Positions 9,114 through 17,796 of a DNA stretch of 64,000 nucleotides are shown here, in pieces. Numbering within the stretch: position 1 is the stretch's first letter; every line of letters starts with the position of its first letter. Location of the stretch: NCBI RefSeq assembly GCF_900102545.1, contig NZ_FNBN01000003.1, positions 1,293,461 through 1,357,460 on the forward strand. Reading direction: 5' to 3'. The notes below the pieces were generated by a model. It made no database searches and was not told the origin of the DNA. It saw only the letters and a list, made by a program, of their open reading frames with translations. Both the position numbers and the translations under genes were made by a program. Origin of the DNA: Chitinophaga filiformis (GTDB lineage: Bacteria > Bacteroidota > Bacteroidia > Chitinophagales > Chitinophagaceae).

Positions 9114-9289
9114 CGGCTTTCCATTAGGTTAGCAGAATGATATTAATAGGGTATTTAAAGGGTACTTGTATATCAATTGGATATTGAAGTGACCTCTAAA
9201 TACTATTGTGATGGCCAGTTGTATAACTATTTGTATATTAGTGGCACTAAGACAGCAAGCTTTTGTATTTATAACCTCAAAACCATTTT

Positions 9290-9829
9290 ATGGCCATTGT
9301 TAAAGACAATATTCTCATGCAGCTTGTACGGGGTACTCTCGGCAAACATTACATCATCTACGAACGGAATGGGCAGATCATTATGGCGGTGAAGCGCGGC
9401 CCTTCCAGGAAAAAGCCTACACAAAAACAGTTGGAAGCAAGGCATAAGATGACCATTGCTTCGGCGCGTGCTCAGGTTATGATGGCCGATCCGGAGATAA
9501 AGGCCTACTATCAGTCGATGGCCGGGCCGGGACAGAATGCCTACAATATGGCGGTGAAGGATGCTTACCGCAGTCCGGAGATCCAGAACATCAGGTTAGA
9601 AAATGAGGAGGTTGTAGTGACTGCCAAAAATGAGTTCCGGGTAGCAGAAGTGGAAGTTAAGGTAGTAGACGCTGAGGGTGTTCTCATAGAAAGCGGTCAG
9701 GCAGTGCTAGGCCGCAACAGAGTAGATTGGTATTACAAAGCAACTGCGTTGCCTGCAGGCGGTAAAGTGATCGTAGTAGCGGAAAACTTACCGGGGTGTC
9801 AGACGGTAAAGGAGTTGCTGCTTACATAA
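9290..9829 (+). CDS. Bacteroidota-restricted protein of unknown function
   Basis: The 179-residue product begins MAIVKDNILMQLVRGTLGKH and then has a basic, Gln/Lys-rich segment (KRGPSRKKPTQKQLEARHKM), a helical stretch with a Tyr-rich end (DPEIKAYYQSMAG) and a β-rich C-terminal half of about 80 residues that looks like an Ig-like sandwich. There is no signal peptide. The N-terminal plan recalls the DUF6266-type proteins of Sphingobacteriales and Chitinophagales, but I am not certain of membership. Function is unknown. Confidence 0.6.
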   Translation: MAIVKDNILMQLVRGTLGKHYIIYERNGQIIMAVKRGPSRKKPTQKQLEARHKMTIASARAQVMMADPEIKAYYQSMAGPGQNAYNMAVKDAYRSPEIQNIRLENEEVVVTAKNEFRVAEVEVKVVDAEGVLIESGQAVLGRNRVDWYYKATALPAGGKVIVVAENLPGCQTVKELLLT

Positions 9830-9942
9830 AACCGTATTCACTGTTTAGGAATGGCTTCCTGCTGGTTGAGGAGCTTTGTATTAATGAAGCTGAAGTAAAA
9901 TAATAAGTTCATTTATTACTTTTGCTCCATAAAAGGCAAGTT

Positions 9943-11100
9943 ATGCACTCCCCAAGTATGGCAGATATCCGTAGGATAGCCCTGATTAATAATCCTGTAC
10001 TACGCAATGTACTGATCACACAATCTTATTACGAGCTCTCGGAGATTATCATGTCCCGTACAGGGGCGGTGGCGAATTGGTGTACCTTCGCTACGTGGGC
10101 GTCCAGGCAGGCCGGGCAGAGTATCCGGAAAGAGGATCTTCAACGGACACTCGAGGCACGGGTGGACATTAAGCTGTTGAAGGAATTTCAGGCACTTATT
10201 GCAATTGCTTCGGAAATGGGTATTGGCTCCTCCATTAGCGTCAGGCTCCACGCCCTGGTAAAGAATAGTCTGTTCACCAGCGTAGTTGATCGGATAGGCG
10301 AAGCGGTTGCAAAGGGAAATAAAAAGGTATTTGAAGAAATAGGTTTTCAATTTGCCCGGTTTATTGCTGAATGTTTCGACAATACAGAACCTGATCTACA
10401 ACGTTGTGAATTGTTTTGCCGGGAAATGCTTGACGGCGATCCGCCTGACGGGCAGCAATATTTAAAAAGAGCTTTCACAAATTACTATATGGCTTTTTTT
10501 GAACGCGATGAACAACTGCGCCTGGAAAGATTGCTGCTGGCTAACCTTCAGATCGGATTCCATGAGCAAACCAGATTACAGCCTGAAATTCTGGAATCCC
10601 TTAACGCTGCTTTTACAGGAAAAGACATTTTTCGCAAAGAGGTCATTGACTTCTTATTCCCTCCCGGAAGCTGGCTTTCTCAGGTACGTTTTCTCTATCT
10701 GAAAGCTACCGGAAAGACATCCCGCCTGGAAGCTGCTATTGATAGACTGATAATGGAGTTGCAGCACCTGGTAAGGAAGCAGATCACCGCCTATCTGATG
10801 ACACTAAACCTGCCACATGAGAGCCTGCTATTATCCAAAGATCTGCAGCGTACCTACCCAAAGGTGTTAAGCTGCCTTTCGTATAAAGACCTGGTTGAAT
10901 TAATGGCAAAAATTGATACAACTCCTGAAAGCTTAAAAGAAAGCGGGGCGGAGGATTGGGCTGACCTCACCGATCGTATGCATTTTATTACGGAACTTTT
11001 CCGTTGTTATCAGTTCGATGAACAACTGTATGAGCCAGCTTTCAAACCGGAGCAAGTAGAGGCGATGAAAAGGGGAGAGGTACCAATGGGACGGTTATAA
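9943..11100 (+). CDS. Helical protein of unknown function
   Basis: From ATG at 9943 the product is 385 residues, almost wholly helical and soluble, with no signal peptide. A TTG at 9922 would add seven residues. The N-terminal region contains ANWCTFATWASRQAGQSIR, which looks like a conserved family block. I recall similar blocks in uncharacterised bacterial proteins but cannot name the family. A TACTTTTG element at 9917-9924 fits a Bacteroidota -7 box and would give a leader of only about 12 bases. An 8-bp hairpin follows at 11115. Confidence 0.6.
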   Translation: MHSPSMADIRRIALINNPVLRNVLITQSYYELSEIIMSRTGAVANWCTFATWASRQAGQSIRKEDLQRTLEARVDIKLLKEFQALIAIASEMGIGSSISVRLHALVKNSLFTSVVDRIGEAVAKGNKKVFEEIGFQFARFIAECFDNTEPDLQRCELFCREMLDGDPPDGQQYLKRAFTNYYMAFFERDEQLRLERLLLANLQIGFHEQTRLQPEILESLNAAFTGKDIFRKEVIDFLFPPGSWLSQVRFLYLKATGKTSRLEAAIDRLIMELQHLVRKQITAYLMTLNLPHESLLLSKDLQRTYPKVLSCLSYKDLVELMAKIDTTPESLKESGAEDWADLTDRMHFITELFRCYQFDEQLYEPAFKPEQVEAMKRGEVPMGRL

Positions 11101-11114
11101 AATTAAGATATCGA

Positions 11115-11136
11115 GGGATGAGGCAGGACTCATCCC
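11115..11136 (+). terminator. Short hairpin after the 9943 gene
   Basis: Eight-base arms GGGATGAG / CTCATCCC flank a 6-base loop, 14 bases past the stop. The tail is A/T-mixed rather than a T run, so terminator strength is doubtful. Confidence 0.45.
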
Positions 11137-11186
11137 AATATACTATTGGAGAAAATAAAATAGCGACAAAAATAAAAAGCGAAGCT

Positions 11187-12014
11187 TTAAAGACCTTTAA
11201 AAAAATCAACAAATTCAGGAAGTATATCGCTGCTATTTCCCTTTAGCCAGTAGCCGTTCTTTTTCTTCTGAGCAAGTTCAGAAAAATAATTTTCGTTAGG
11301 ATTTATATCTATGATTATCCCCTGTTTGCTTAGTACACTCTCCACGATCCTCCGTGGTAACGTTGTAGCACCAGATGTTCCTACGATCAATAATAGACCT
11401 GTTTCTTTTGCTACCCGTAATGAACTGTCTAATTTATAATGTTTCTCATTATATCTTTCGTCAAACCAAAGCACATGCGGTCTTAAATAATTCCCACATT
11501 TCGGACACTTTAATAATTCGGTTTGTTCGGAAGTTAATTCCTGTCCTTTTTCAAGAGGGATTTGTGGATAAGGATAAAGCTCACTGCTGCATTCACTACC
11601 ACAACGGGCCTTTTCCAGCGTACCATGAATTAGAAATGTTCTTTCTCTTGACGATTGCGCTTTGAAGTGCAATCCATCTACGTTTTGAGTAATTAATCTG
11701 AATCTGTCGGTAAAAGTATCCTCAAGTTCTTTGATGGCAAAATGTCCTTTATTAGGAAGGGCTTTTATACAAATGTTGAATCGATATAGGAACCATTTCC
11801 AAACTTCCAGCGGTTTGTCGAGAAACATTTCGTAGGTCCCCATTTCTTCGGGCATATAATTTACTGAACCAATTGTCCAGAACCCTTCTTTGCCGCGAAA
11901 CGTAGGAATTCCACTGTCTGCTGATAAACCGGCGCCGGTGAGTATAGTCAGTCGCCGTGATTTTTGGTAAAACTCAGTAAGCCGCTCTTGCAGTGTGTTA
12001 TCGAGGTATATCAT
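11187..12014 (-). CDS. SIR2 family NAD-dependent protein deacylase (sirtuin)
   Basis: From the preferred start MIYLDNTLQE (ATG 12014) the product is 275 residues; an upstream Met at 12032 adds six hydrophobic residues. Sirtuin motifs are in order: TGAGLSADSGIPTFRG (NAD binding), TQNVDGLH, catalytic His in IHGTLEKARC, zinc-binding Cys residues (ARCGSEC and CPKCGNYLRP), VLWFDERY, and the late GTSGATTLP block. Sirtuins remove acyl groups from lysine using NAD, or ADP-ribosylate targets. The gene stands alone, so I assign no symbol. Confidence 0.9.
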   Translation of the reverse strand: MIYLDNTLQERLTEFYQKSRRLTILTGAGLSADSGIPTFRGKEGFWTIGSVNYMPEEMGTYEMFLDKPLEVWKWFLYRFNICIKALPNKGHFAIKELEDTFTDRFRLITQNVDGLHFKAQSSRERTFLIHGTLEKARCGSECSSELYPYPQIPLEKGQELTSEQTELLKCPKCGNYLRPHVLWFDERYNEKHYKLDSSLRVAKETGLLLIVGTSGATTLPRRIVESVLSKQGIIIDINPNENYFSELAQKKKNGYWLKGNSSDILPEFVDFFKGL

Positions 12015-12099
12015 CAGGATAATTATACGCAACTTTTAGCAGAAAACAAAACGGGAACCGTGGCTAGGCTCCCGGAAACTATTTTTATAAAAGTGCTAT

Positions 12100-12528
12100 T
12101 TATTTTACGACTTCACTCACCAGAATGATAGGACTCGCATTAGTATAGTTCACAAAATCTGCACGAATCGCATCTCGATTCGGAGCAATAGATGCCTGAT
12201 ATTCACTTAAGCTTTTTACATAGAATGTACCGATAGCCATATAAGGTAAAGGTTGGTTAGGAATACCACTGGAGAGCCCTTTTTCAATAGTATATTTAAC
12301 CAGATTTGATCCTAGAAAACCCGCTACCATGGGCATGTGCTTAGTCTCATAGTGTTCCATATTGAAGGTCTTGCCTTCGGCATAAGGATACATGATGGAT
12401 ATCTTAATTAATCCTTTTTCAGTCGCAGTAATGTCCTGTTTTTTAGATTTTCCGGATTGCTTTTCCTGACTAAATGCAATAGCACAATTAGTTAAAAGGA
12501 GAAACGCGAGCATTAGTTTAAGCTTCAT
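12100..12528 (-). CDS. Exported EthD family protein
   Basis: The 142-residue product has a signal peptide (LMLAFLLLTNCAIAFSQ) and a C-terminal EthD-type ferredoxin-like domain of about 100 residues. Family features are IKISIMYPY at the start, the MEHYETKHMPMV turn, and the closing IAPNRDAIRADFVNY and SPIILVSEV. EthD-like α/β-barrel dimers include decarboxylases and small-molecule-binding proteins. An exported form is less common. A Cys sits in the signal region (LLLTNC), so a lipoprotein is possible. Substrate unknown. Confidence 0.75.
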   Translation of the reverse strand: MKLKLMLAFLLLTNCAIAFSQEKQSGKSKKQDITATEKGLIKISIMYPYAEGKTFNMEHYETKHMPMVAGFLGSNLVKYTIEKGLSSGIPNQPLPYMAIGTFYVKSLSEYQASIAPNRDAIRADFVNYTNASPIILVSEVVK

Positions 12529-12686
12529 GATCAGTTAACTTTAGGTGAAAGAAGTGCGTTCATTTGACAGTTGGACTAATTTAATCAACCCTTTAAACTG
12601 TCAGTAGTATAGTACTAAAGTTAATCAAAAACAAAGCACGCCCGCTAAAATTGGCAGAAGAAAGACTACTAGGATTTTACAAGATA

Positions 12687-12726
12687 AAAAAACAGGGCGT
12701 ATCAAAAGAATGATACACCCTGTTTT
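12687..12726 (-). terminator. Strong rho-independent terminator
   Basis: Sixteen-base arms (AAAACAGGGTGTATCA on the minus strand with its complement, one G-U pair) flank a 6-base loop and end in TTTT. It terminates the T9SS-secreted protein gene that stops at 12825. Confidence 0.8.
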
Positions 12727-12824
12727 CGTTCGTATACCTGATGGGGCCAGATAGTCATTTAGACAACTCTCAACGCCCGATTTTACTTTTGAGTCTTCGT
12801 CATTTTACTATGATCAGGTGATCT

Positions 12825-14651
12825 TTAGTTTTTCAATATCTTAAAGGTTTCGTTTTTGCTATTATCGCCTACCTGTACGAAATACATGCCGGATGGCAAG
12901 CCATCGAGTGACAACATTTTTCTGTTGTTGTCAATGATTTCCATCGTTTTCAGCAAGCGCATATCTGCACCAAACACTTTCACCACTACTTTAGAAGTGA
13001 TAGGTTTGCCGTATTGGATAAAGACATAGTTGCTGGCCGGGTTAGGATAGATACTCACGGTCTCCAGTTTAGTTGATGGCACCATTTTGTCGGTTGTCAG
13101 AGTTGGTGCGGCTGTCCGTTGTTCTATTATACCGCTGTTGAGAGCATCGTATGCGTTGATGTTGAACTGACCACAGAGCAGTTTTGGAAATACTTTCTGG
13201 TACAGGATATATTTCTCTGCATAAGGTTTGAAAGAGAGTGCTATCGGTGATACAGAGAGTTGTTTAGGACTGAAGTTAATAACGCTTACCGGTGGCTGGT
13301 GTAATTTGATACACTGCTGGTTGGTGGTGGTGCGATCGCGGAGAAGTACGTTGGTAAACGTACTGGTGTTGCTGGCGCTACTGATGATGTAATTGGCGTT
13401 GGCCAGTATCGCGAACTTTTCTTTGCCGGCAGCTTTTATTTCGAGGCCATACCTTTCCGTGTAGTGGGCCGTTTGCGGGAAGGTGCTGAACTCCACGAGA
13501 CCCAGGGAACCGGGTTGGTAGCGCAGTTGCAGGTAGAATACCTCTTTACTCACGGCTGTGTAATAGCTGGTGGTAAAGCCTGTGAGATACAGATAGTAGC
13601 TTTCGTTGCCGAGGTTGCGGATAACGAGGTCGTTGGATTCTTCTGTGCCGCCATCGCCAATATGGAAAGAGCCTACGATGGCGCCGCTTTCTCTTACATC
13701 CATTACCAGTACCTGTCTGTTAGGTGCGCCAGTGGCAGCCGTAACATCGGTGAAGCCGGAGATGAAGAAGGCGTCGTTGCCGGCAATGTTGGTACGTTTC
13801 ACGATCTTGGTGCCGGCAGATTCAGTGGTGGCGCCAAGGTAAGCGAAGCCTGTAACAGGAATACCGGTAGACTGGAGACGGAGGAAGAGTACCTGACGTG
13901 GGCCACTAAAGCCGCTGGTACACAGCTCTACATAACCTGTCAGGATAATGTTGTTGTCGGTGGCTTCTGTCAGAGCCAGGGCATTGGCGTTACAGGTGAA
14001 GCTGGTGGAGTATTGGTAGTTCCATACGATGGCGCCGGCACTGGTGAGGCGGGTTGCCAGTACATTGATCTGCTGACCAGCTGGTGCGGGACTGTAGCGC
14101 CCTGCAATGATCACGTCACCGTTAACAGCTTCGATAAGATCATTGTATTCAATGAGCGCATTGGCATTGGCAGTGCTGACCGCAGAGAAGTGCAGCTTCT
14201 GTACCCAGACAGGGTTCAGTAGCTGATCCAGACGGATGACTACAGGTGTGGAGTACACAGGGATGCCATTGATCAGGTTAAGAGACTGGATCACGTAGCC
14301 CAGGAGATAGTAACCTTTACCGCTTTTCATGCGAAGGATTTTCTTGGGCAGCAGGGAAGGTAACAGCTTACCGGGTTGTGGTACCACATGCTCGGAGAGA
14401 AAGTTGCCATTGGCATCAAACTGATCGAGTGATAAAGAACTTTTCGTGGAATCCTGATACACATTGGCACTCCATAACAGAAAGGCTTGTGGTGCAGTAG
14501 ATACAAACGGGGTGTCTACGACGAAACTTGTTGCTTTGTAATGGAATTGCAATGCGAAGGTGTTGTAGTACTGTTGATCCGCATTTTGTGCCTGTGTAGT
14601 GCTCAAACCAATAAGCCAGGCAATAATAGCCAGGTATAAATGTTTGTTCAT
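12825..14651 (-). CDS. Secreted T9SS type A sorting-domain protein
   Basis: From MNKHLYLAIIAWLIG (ATG 14651), which begins a good signal peptide ending at TQAQ, the product is 608 residues; the frame is open to 14903 but that extension looks non-coding. The body, about 30-500, is β-rich, with repeating 'GYV/GFT ... LxR/LxL' strands like a propeller made of reporter-type repeats. The last 80 residues are a T9SS type A domain (VSIYPNPASNYVFIQYG through FKILKN). The protein is therefore exported and then passed through the outer membrane by the gliding-linked T9SS. The function of the body is unknown. Confidence 0.8.
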   Translation of the reverse strand: MNKHLYLAIIAWLIGLSTTQAQNADQQYYNTFALQFHYKATSFVVDTPFVSTAPQAFLLWSANVYQDSTKSSLSLDQFDANGNFLSEHVVPQPGKLLPSLLPKKILRMKSGKGYYLLGYVIQSLNLINGIPVYSTPVVIRLDQLLNPVWVQKLHFSAVSTANANALIEYNDLIEAVNGDVIIAGRYSPAPAGQQINVLATRLTSAGAIVWNYQYSTSFTCNANALALTEATDNNIILTGYVELCTSGFSGPRQVLFLRLQSTGIPVTGFAYLGATTESAGTKIVKRTNIAGNDAFFISGFTDVTAATGAPNRQVLVMDVRESGAIVGSFHIGDGGTEESNDLVIRNLGNESYYLYLTGFTTSYYTAVSKEVFYLQLRYQPGSLGLVEFSTFPQTAHYTERYGLEIKAAGKEKFAILANANYIISSASNTSTFTNVLLRDRTTTNQQCIKLHQPPVSVINFSPKQLSVSPIALSFKPYAEKYILYQKVFPKLLCGQFNINAYDALNSGIIEQRTAAPTLTTDKMVPSTKLETVSIYPNPASNYVFIQYGKPITSKVVVKVFGADMRLLKTMEIIDNNRKMLSLDGLPSGMYFVQVGDNSKNETFKILKN

Positions 14652-14935
14652 GGGGGATAGTTTAAAGTTAACAAAAGGGTTATTGTAAAAGGGTGACAGA
14701 TTATCAGTGAAAAGATAAGCAGACAGGCCTGTAACAGACATGCAGTCGGCTGCGAATAGTGATGTTGGGGCAAATTTAGTCCATGTAGACATATTGTAGA
14801 CGCTATTGAAACGCAGGTAGACGCATTGTAGGGTATGAATGTTTGGCAGAAGTTGAGTTTTAGCTGCAAATTTGTAATTAACCTTGTTTAAAATAATAAT
14901 CAATTCAAGTATCAGGAAAAACCGTCTTTTTAGCT

Positions 14936-15403
14936 ATGCAATCATTCAAATACTTTACTAAAGAAGGCAATGTGTACATTAAAACACCTCCAAAAGCATT
15001 ATATTATACCTTAGCGTTGTTAATACTTGCTATTGCCTTACTTTCATTTATTTATGGCGAAAGCCGGAACGTTAAACTTCTTGCCGGTATGATAGGGCTA
15101 CTGGGGCTTATCATTTTGCTACGCACAACGGCTACGTCCAGATTCGATACTGTAGCCCGCACCATTACTGCACAATCGATGTTCTTTCTCCCGGCACGGG
15201 TTTTCAGTTTCGACGATTTTGATCATTTTCTCGTAAATAAACAATCGTACTTAGGCTTGTTAACTATTAATTCAACAGCAAGTATTATTATAAATAAAAA
15301 CGGAAAAAAGCGAACCCTGATGCTGCATCAAGTCATGTTTGTTACAAAGCCATTGCAAAAGGTGATTGATGAAGCAGCACAAATTATTGGCGTAGAACAA
15401 TAG
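14936..15403 (+). CDS. Two-helix membrane protein with small C-terminal domain (first of pair)
   Basis: The 155-residue product has two adjacent membrane helices (about 24-42 and 48-63) followed by a β-rich cytosolic domain of about 85 residues that opens with SRFDTVARTITAQ. The arrangement resembles YcxB- or PH-like membrane proteins, but I could not assign a family. The gene is 10 bases upstream of a second gene of the same plan, so they are probably one operon ended by the hairpin at 15940. Confidence 0.65.
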   Translation: MQSFKYFTKEGNVYIKTPPKALYYTLALLILAIALLSFIYGESRNVKLLAGMIGLLGLIILLRTTATSRFDTVARTITAQSMFFLPARVFSFDDFDHFLVNKQSYLGLLTINSTASIIINKNGKKRTLMLHQVMFVTKPLQKVIDEAAQIIGVEQ

Positions 15404-15413
15404 TACATTTGTC

Positions 15414-15902
15414 ATGATAAATTATAACCTGCAACAAATAGAAGGTAAGCTGAGCTTCCAGCCCAACAGGCGATACAGGCAAAAGATAATTTGCTGTTTA
15501 CTAATAGCCGTAATAGCTTTTACACTGCCATTGTTCCTTTCCATCAGTTACGACATCATATGCACTATACAGATCATAGGCGTTATTTGCGCAGCCTATG
15601 CCGTGTACGATTTTTTATTCAAAATGAACCTGACCTATATTTTTGATCAAACTAACAGACAGGTATACCAGAAAGTACCGGGCATCTATACGAGAAAGCT
15701 GATGTCTCTGGAAGAGGTGTATATTTTGCTGGAAACCGAAAACTGCGAACTACATTATGTGTTGTCGAACAAGAAAGACAGGTATGGCAAAGGATACAGT
15801 ATCAGCGATTATTTTTTAAGTACGAAAAGAGGCAAAGAAGAACAGGAACGGTACGAAACAGAAGTGTTGGGCGCTATTGAAAAAATGATAGCGCATAAAT
15901 AA
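15414..15902 (+). CDS. Two-helix membrane protein (second of pair)
   Basis: The 162-residue product repeats the plan of the preceding gene. It has an N-terminal polar segment, a helical hairpin (about 24-65) and a C-terminal domain beginning YIFDQTNRQVYQK, the same place and style as SRFDTVARTI in the partner. The pair may be a diverged duplication or two halves of a complex. No signal peptide or enzyme motif is visible. Function is unknown. Confidence 0.65.
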   Translation: MINYNLQQIEGKLSFQPNRRYRQKIICCLLIAVIAFTLPLFLSISYDIICTIQIIGVICAAYAVYDFLFKMNLTYIFDQTNRQVYQKVPGIYTRKLMSLEEVYILLETENCELHYVLSNKKDRYGKGYSISDYFLSTKRGKEEQERYETEVLGAIEKMIAHK

Positions 15903-15939
15903 GTATCGAAAACATTGAACATACAATTGGCCGGGTTAA

Positions 15940-15981
15940 AAAAGCCATTAAACATAGCAATAACTACGTTTAATGGCTTTT
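15940..15981. terminator. Bidirectional terminator
   Basis: Fourteen-base perfect arms AAAAGCCATTAAAC / GTTTAATGGCTTTT flank a 14-base loop between converging genes. Both strands gain a T run from the arm ends. Confidence 0.8.
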
Positions 15982-16005
15982 CTAATGTGTAATCAATCAG
16001 TCTGG

Positions 16006-17292
16006 TCAGATAGTCTGGGTCTGGGTAGCTGCGATCTCCCTGGATTTTCTGGATCTCATGTAAACTACCAGGCAGGTAAAGGCGACAATGAGGATAACAG
16101 GCAGCACTAATGTAACCTGTAACACCTCAGGACCTGCAAGGTTCTTCGCTTCGTTCAACGCGGCAGCTTCAGGGGTGCCCTCAGCTGCGGCCGTATAAGT
16201 ACCCAGGCGGGCGCCTGCAGGAAGATGTTTGATAATCAAACCATCATAAAATCCTCCCATGAACATTGTGTATATGGATACAGCGAACATTCCGGCACCG
16301 CCCAGCAGGTTAAGCCCCAGTGCACCGGACTGCGGGATATTCTCGGCAACAAAACCGATCATGGTTGGCCAGAAGTAACATACACCGATACCGAAGACCA
16401 GGGCGGCGAAAAACACGGAGCTTCCTGTAAATGTGCTCAGCATATAAAGTCCTGCTGCAGCGAAAACGGCGGAAAACAGGAGCACCCCTTGTGGTGCCAG
16501 CTTTTTAACGATTGGCTTGGCGAAGGCCCGGCCAACAACCATAATACCAGTCGTTAGTGTCAGCAGCAGCAGTGCATTATCTGTCACGTTTTTCAGCAGC
16601 AGGCCTATCCACTGACCAGTGAAAAGTTCCGTGATCGCAGTCATTAACATACAAACGAACATGAAGATGAACAGTGGCGAAAGTACAGCCCTGTACATGT
16701 CAGCCTCGGAATAACCAGATGAAACCCTTTCAGTAAGCGGAAAATCAAGCCGTGAAAAAAGATAGCCATAGATCAGGGTAGGAATCAACATCGTAGCCAC
16801 CTGCAATTGCCAGCCCAGGTGTAGCTTGACGAACAAGGTAACTATCAGGGTACCGATCACGATACCTCCCGGAAACCAAAGATGGAAATAATTCAGCCTG
16901 GTCGTTTTTTCCTTAGGGTAAAGTGTGGCCACCAGCGGATTACAGGCTGCTTCTACAGTACCATTGGCAATACCGATCAGCAGTGTGGAGAAAAACAGCG
17001 TCCAGTAGCCCTGCGCGAAAATGGTGAGTGCAATGCCGGTCAGGTGAAAAAGAAAAGCGGCGACCAGCAGGCGTTTCATGCCGATGATGTCGACTACAAC
17101 ACCGCCGATGACCATGGCCAGTGGAAAACCCCAGAAAGCGGTAGCCGTAATGCTGGCCAGCTGAGTGGCGCTAAGGTGGAAATCTGTTCCTAACTGGTTC
17201 ATCATTCCGGCGCGGATACCGAAGGATAGTGATGTTACTAACAATGCGAGGCAGCTTGCCCAGAATAACTTATTCGTTTGAATGTGTTGCAT
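16006..17292 (-). CDS. MFS transporter
   Basis: From ATG 17292 (MQHIQTNKLFW) the product is 428 residues with twelve predicted membrane helices and the MFS loop motif after helix 2 (GGVVVDIIGMKRLLV). The FHLWFPGGIVIGTL block and the layout resemble FucP-type sugar/cation symporters. The loop before the last helix is Ala/Glu-rich and variable. A further upstream start (17331) would add 13 poorly conserved residues. No sugar gene adjoins it, so the substrate is not predicted. Confidence 0.8.
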   Translation of the reverse strand: MQHIQTNKLFWASCLALLVTSLSFGIRAGMMNQLGTDFHLSATQLASITATAFWGFPLAMVIGGVVVDIIGMKRLLVAAFLFHLTGIALTIFAQGYWTLFFSTLLIGIANGTVEAACNPLVATLYPKEKTTRLNYFHLWFPGGIVIGTLIVTLFVKLHLGWQLQVATMLIPTLIYGYLFSRLDFPLTERVSSGYSEADMYRAVLSPLFIFMFVCMLMTAITELFTGQWIGLLLKNVTDNALLLLTLTTGIMVVGRAFAKPIVKKLAPQGVLLFSAVFAAAGLYMLSTFTGSSVFFAALVFGIGVCYFWPTMIGFVAENIPQSGALGLNLLGGAGMFAVSIYTMFMGGFYDGLIIKHLPAGARLGTYTAAAEGTPEAAALNEAKNLAGPEVLQVTLVLPVILIVAFTCLVVYMRSRKSREIAATQTQTI

Positions 17293-17393
17293 GTATATGA
17301 TTTTGGTCGTAAAAAATTTAAGGTTTGGCATTCGGTTCTTTTATTGTCCACGTTTGTCCCTGCCCCATAAGGTTTGATGTATGCAGTAACCGG

Positions 17394-17425
17394 AAAAGGC
17401 CCGGAAAGATTACCTTTCCCGGGCC
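17394..17425 (-). terminator. Terminator of the MauE / propeller-like / small-peptide operon
   Basis: On the minus strand GGCCCGGGAAAG pairs with CTTTCCGGGCC (one bulged base) around a 5-base loop, followed by TTTTCC. It lies 25 bases past the stop of the small exported protein gene. Confidence 0.7.
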
Positions 17426-17449
17426 GGCAACTTCACAATATCATTTCTG

Positions 17450-17713
17450 TCAGGGCTGAGAAAGTACAAAGCTGCTGCATGTTCCGTTAGACTCCAGGTT
17501 TAAAAGCTGTACTGGCTGCCCTCCGATCAGTACATAGCAGGTGGTGAATCCACCCGCACAGTAACCCCGGTACACACATGGTGAACCCTGGCTGGGCACC
17601 TGTTGCAGATTCGTGTACCCGCTTCCTGGTGACCTGCCGCCATTGGTAGCGAATGCACCTGCAATGGCAAGCGCAAATACAGTTACTGATAATCCGATTT
17701 TTTTAAAATTCAT
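17450..17713 (-). CDS. Small exported cysteine-containing protein (DUF6520-like)
   Basis: From MNFKKIGLSVTVFALAIAG (ATG 17713) the product is 87 residues, with a signal peptide ending near AFATNGG. The mature part has four Cys (SPCVYRGYCAGG, TTCYVL, GTCSSF), so two disulfides are possible. The size, N-terminus and Cys-rich tail fit the DUF6520-like exported peptides of Bacteroidota. It is the last gene of a three-gene minus-strand run behind a propeller-like protein and a MauE-type membrane protein. Function is unknown. Confidence 0.7.
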   Translation of the reverse strand: MNFKKIGLSVTVFALAIAGAFATNGGRSPGSGYTNLQQVPSQGSPCVYRGYCAGGFTTCYVLIGGQPVQLLNLESNGTCSSFVLSQP

Positions 17714-17796
17714 ACAGTAAAACTTTGAATTCAGATACATGCCTACTATTTTCTACAGGTGTTCGGCTCCGCCTGTCTATTGCAATAGAAATAATG

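Larger units (their letters stand above)
8686..9289. other. Intergenic region with gene remnant and tandem repeat
   Basis: This stretch of about 600 bases has no intact gene. It holds a hairpin (8816-8842), a frameshifted minus-strand coding remnant (8851-9031) and a short tandem repeat (9070-9113), each listed separately. It looks like a decayed or recombination-prone spot. Confidence 0.45.

Noticed and set aside
13464..14222. 252-codon open frame on the plus strand opposite the T9SS protein gene
   Set aside because: It mirrors the coding frame of the real gene, has a biased Gly/Ala/Glu composition from that, and shows no domain.
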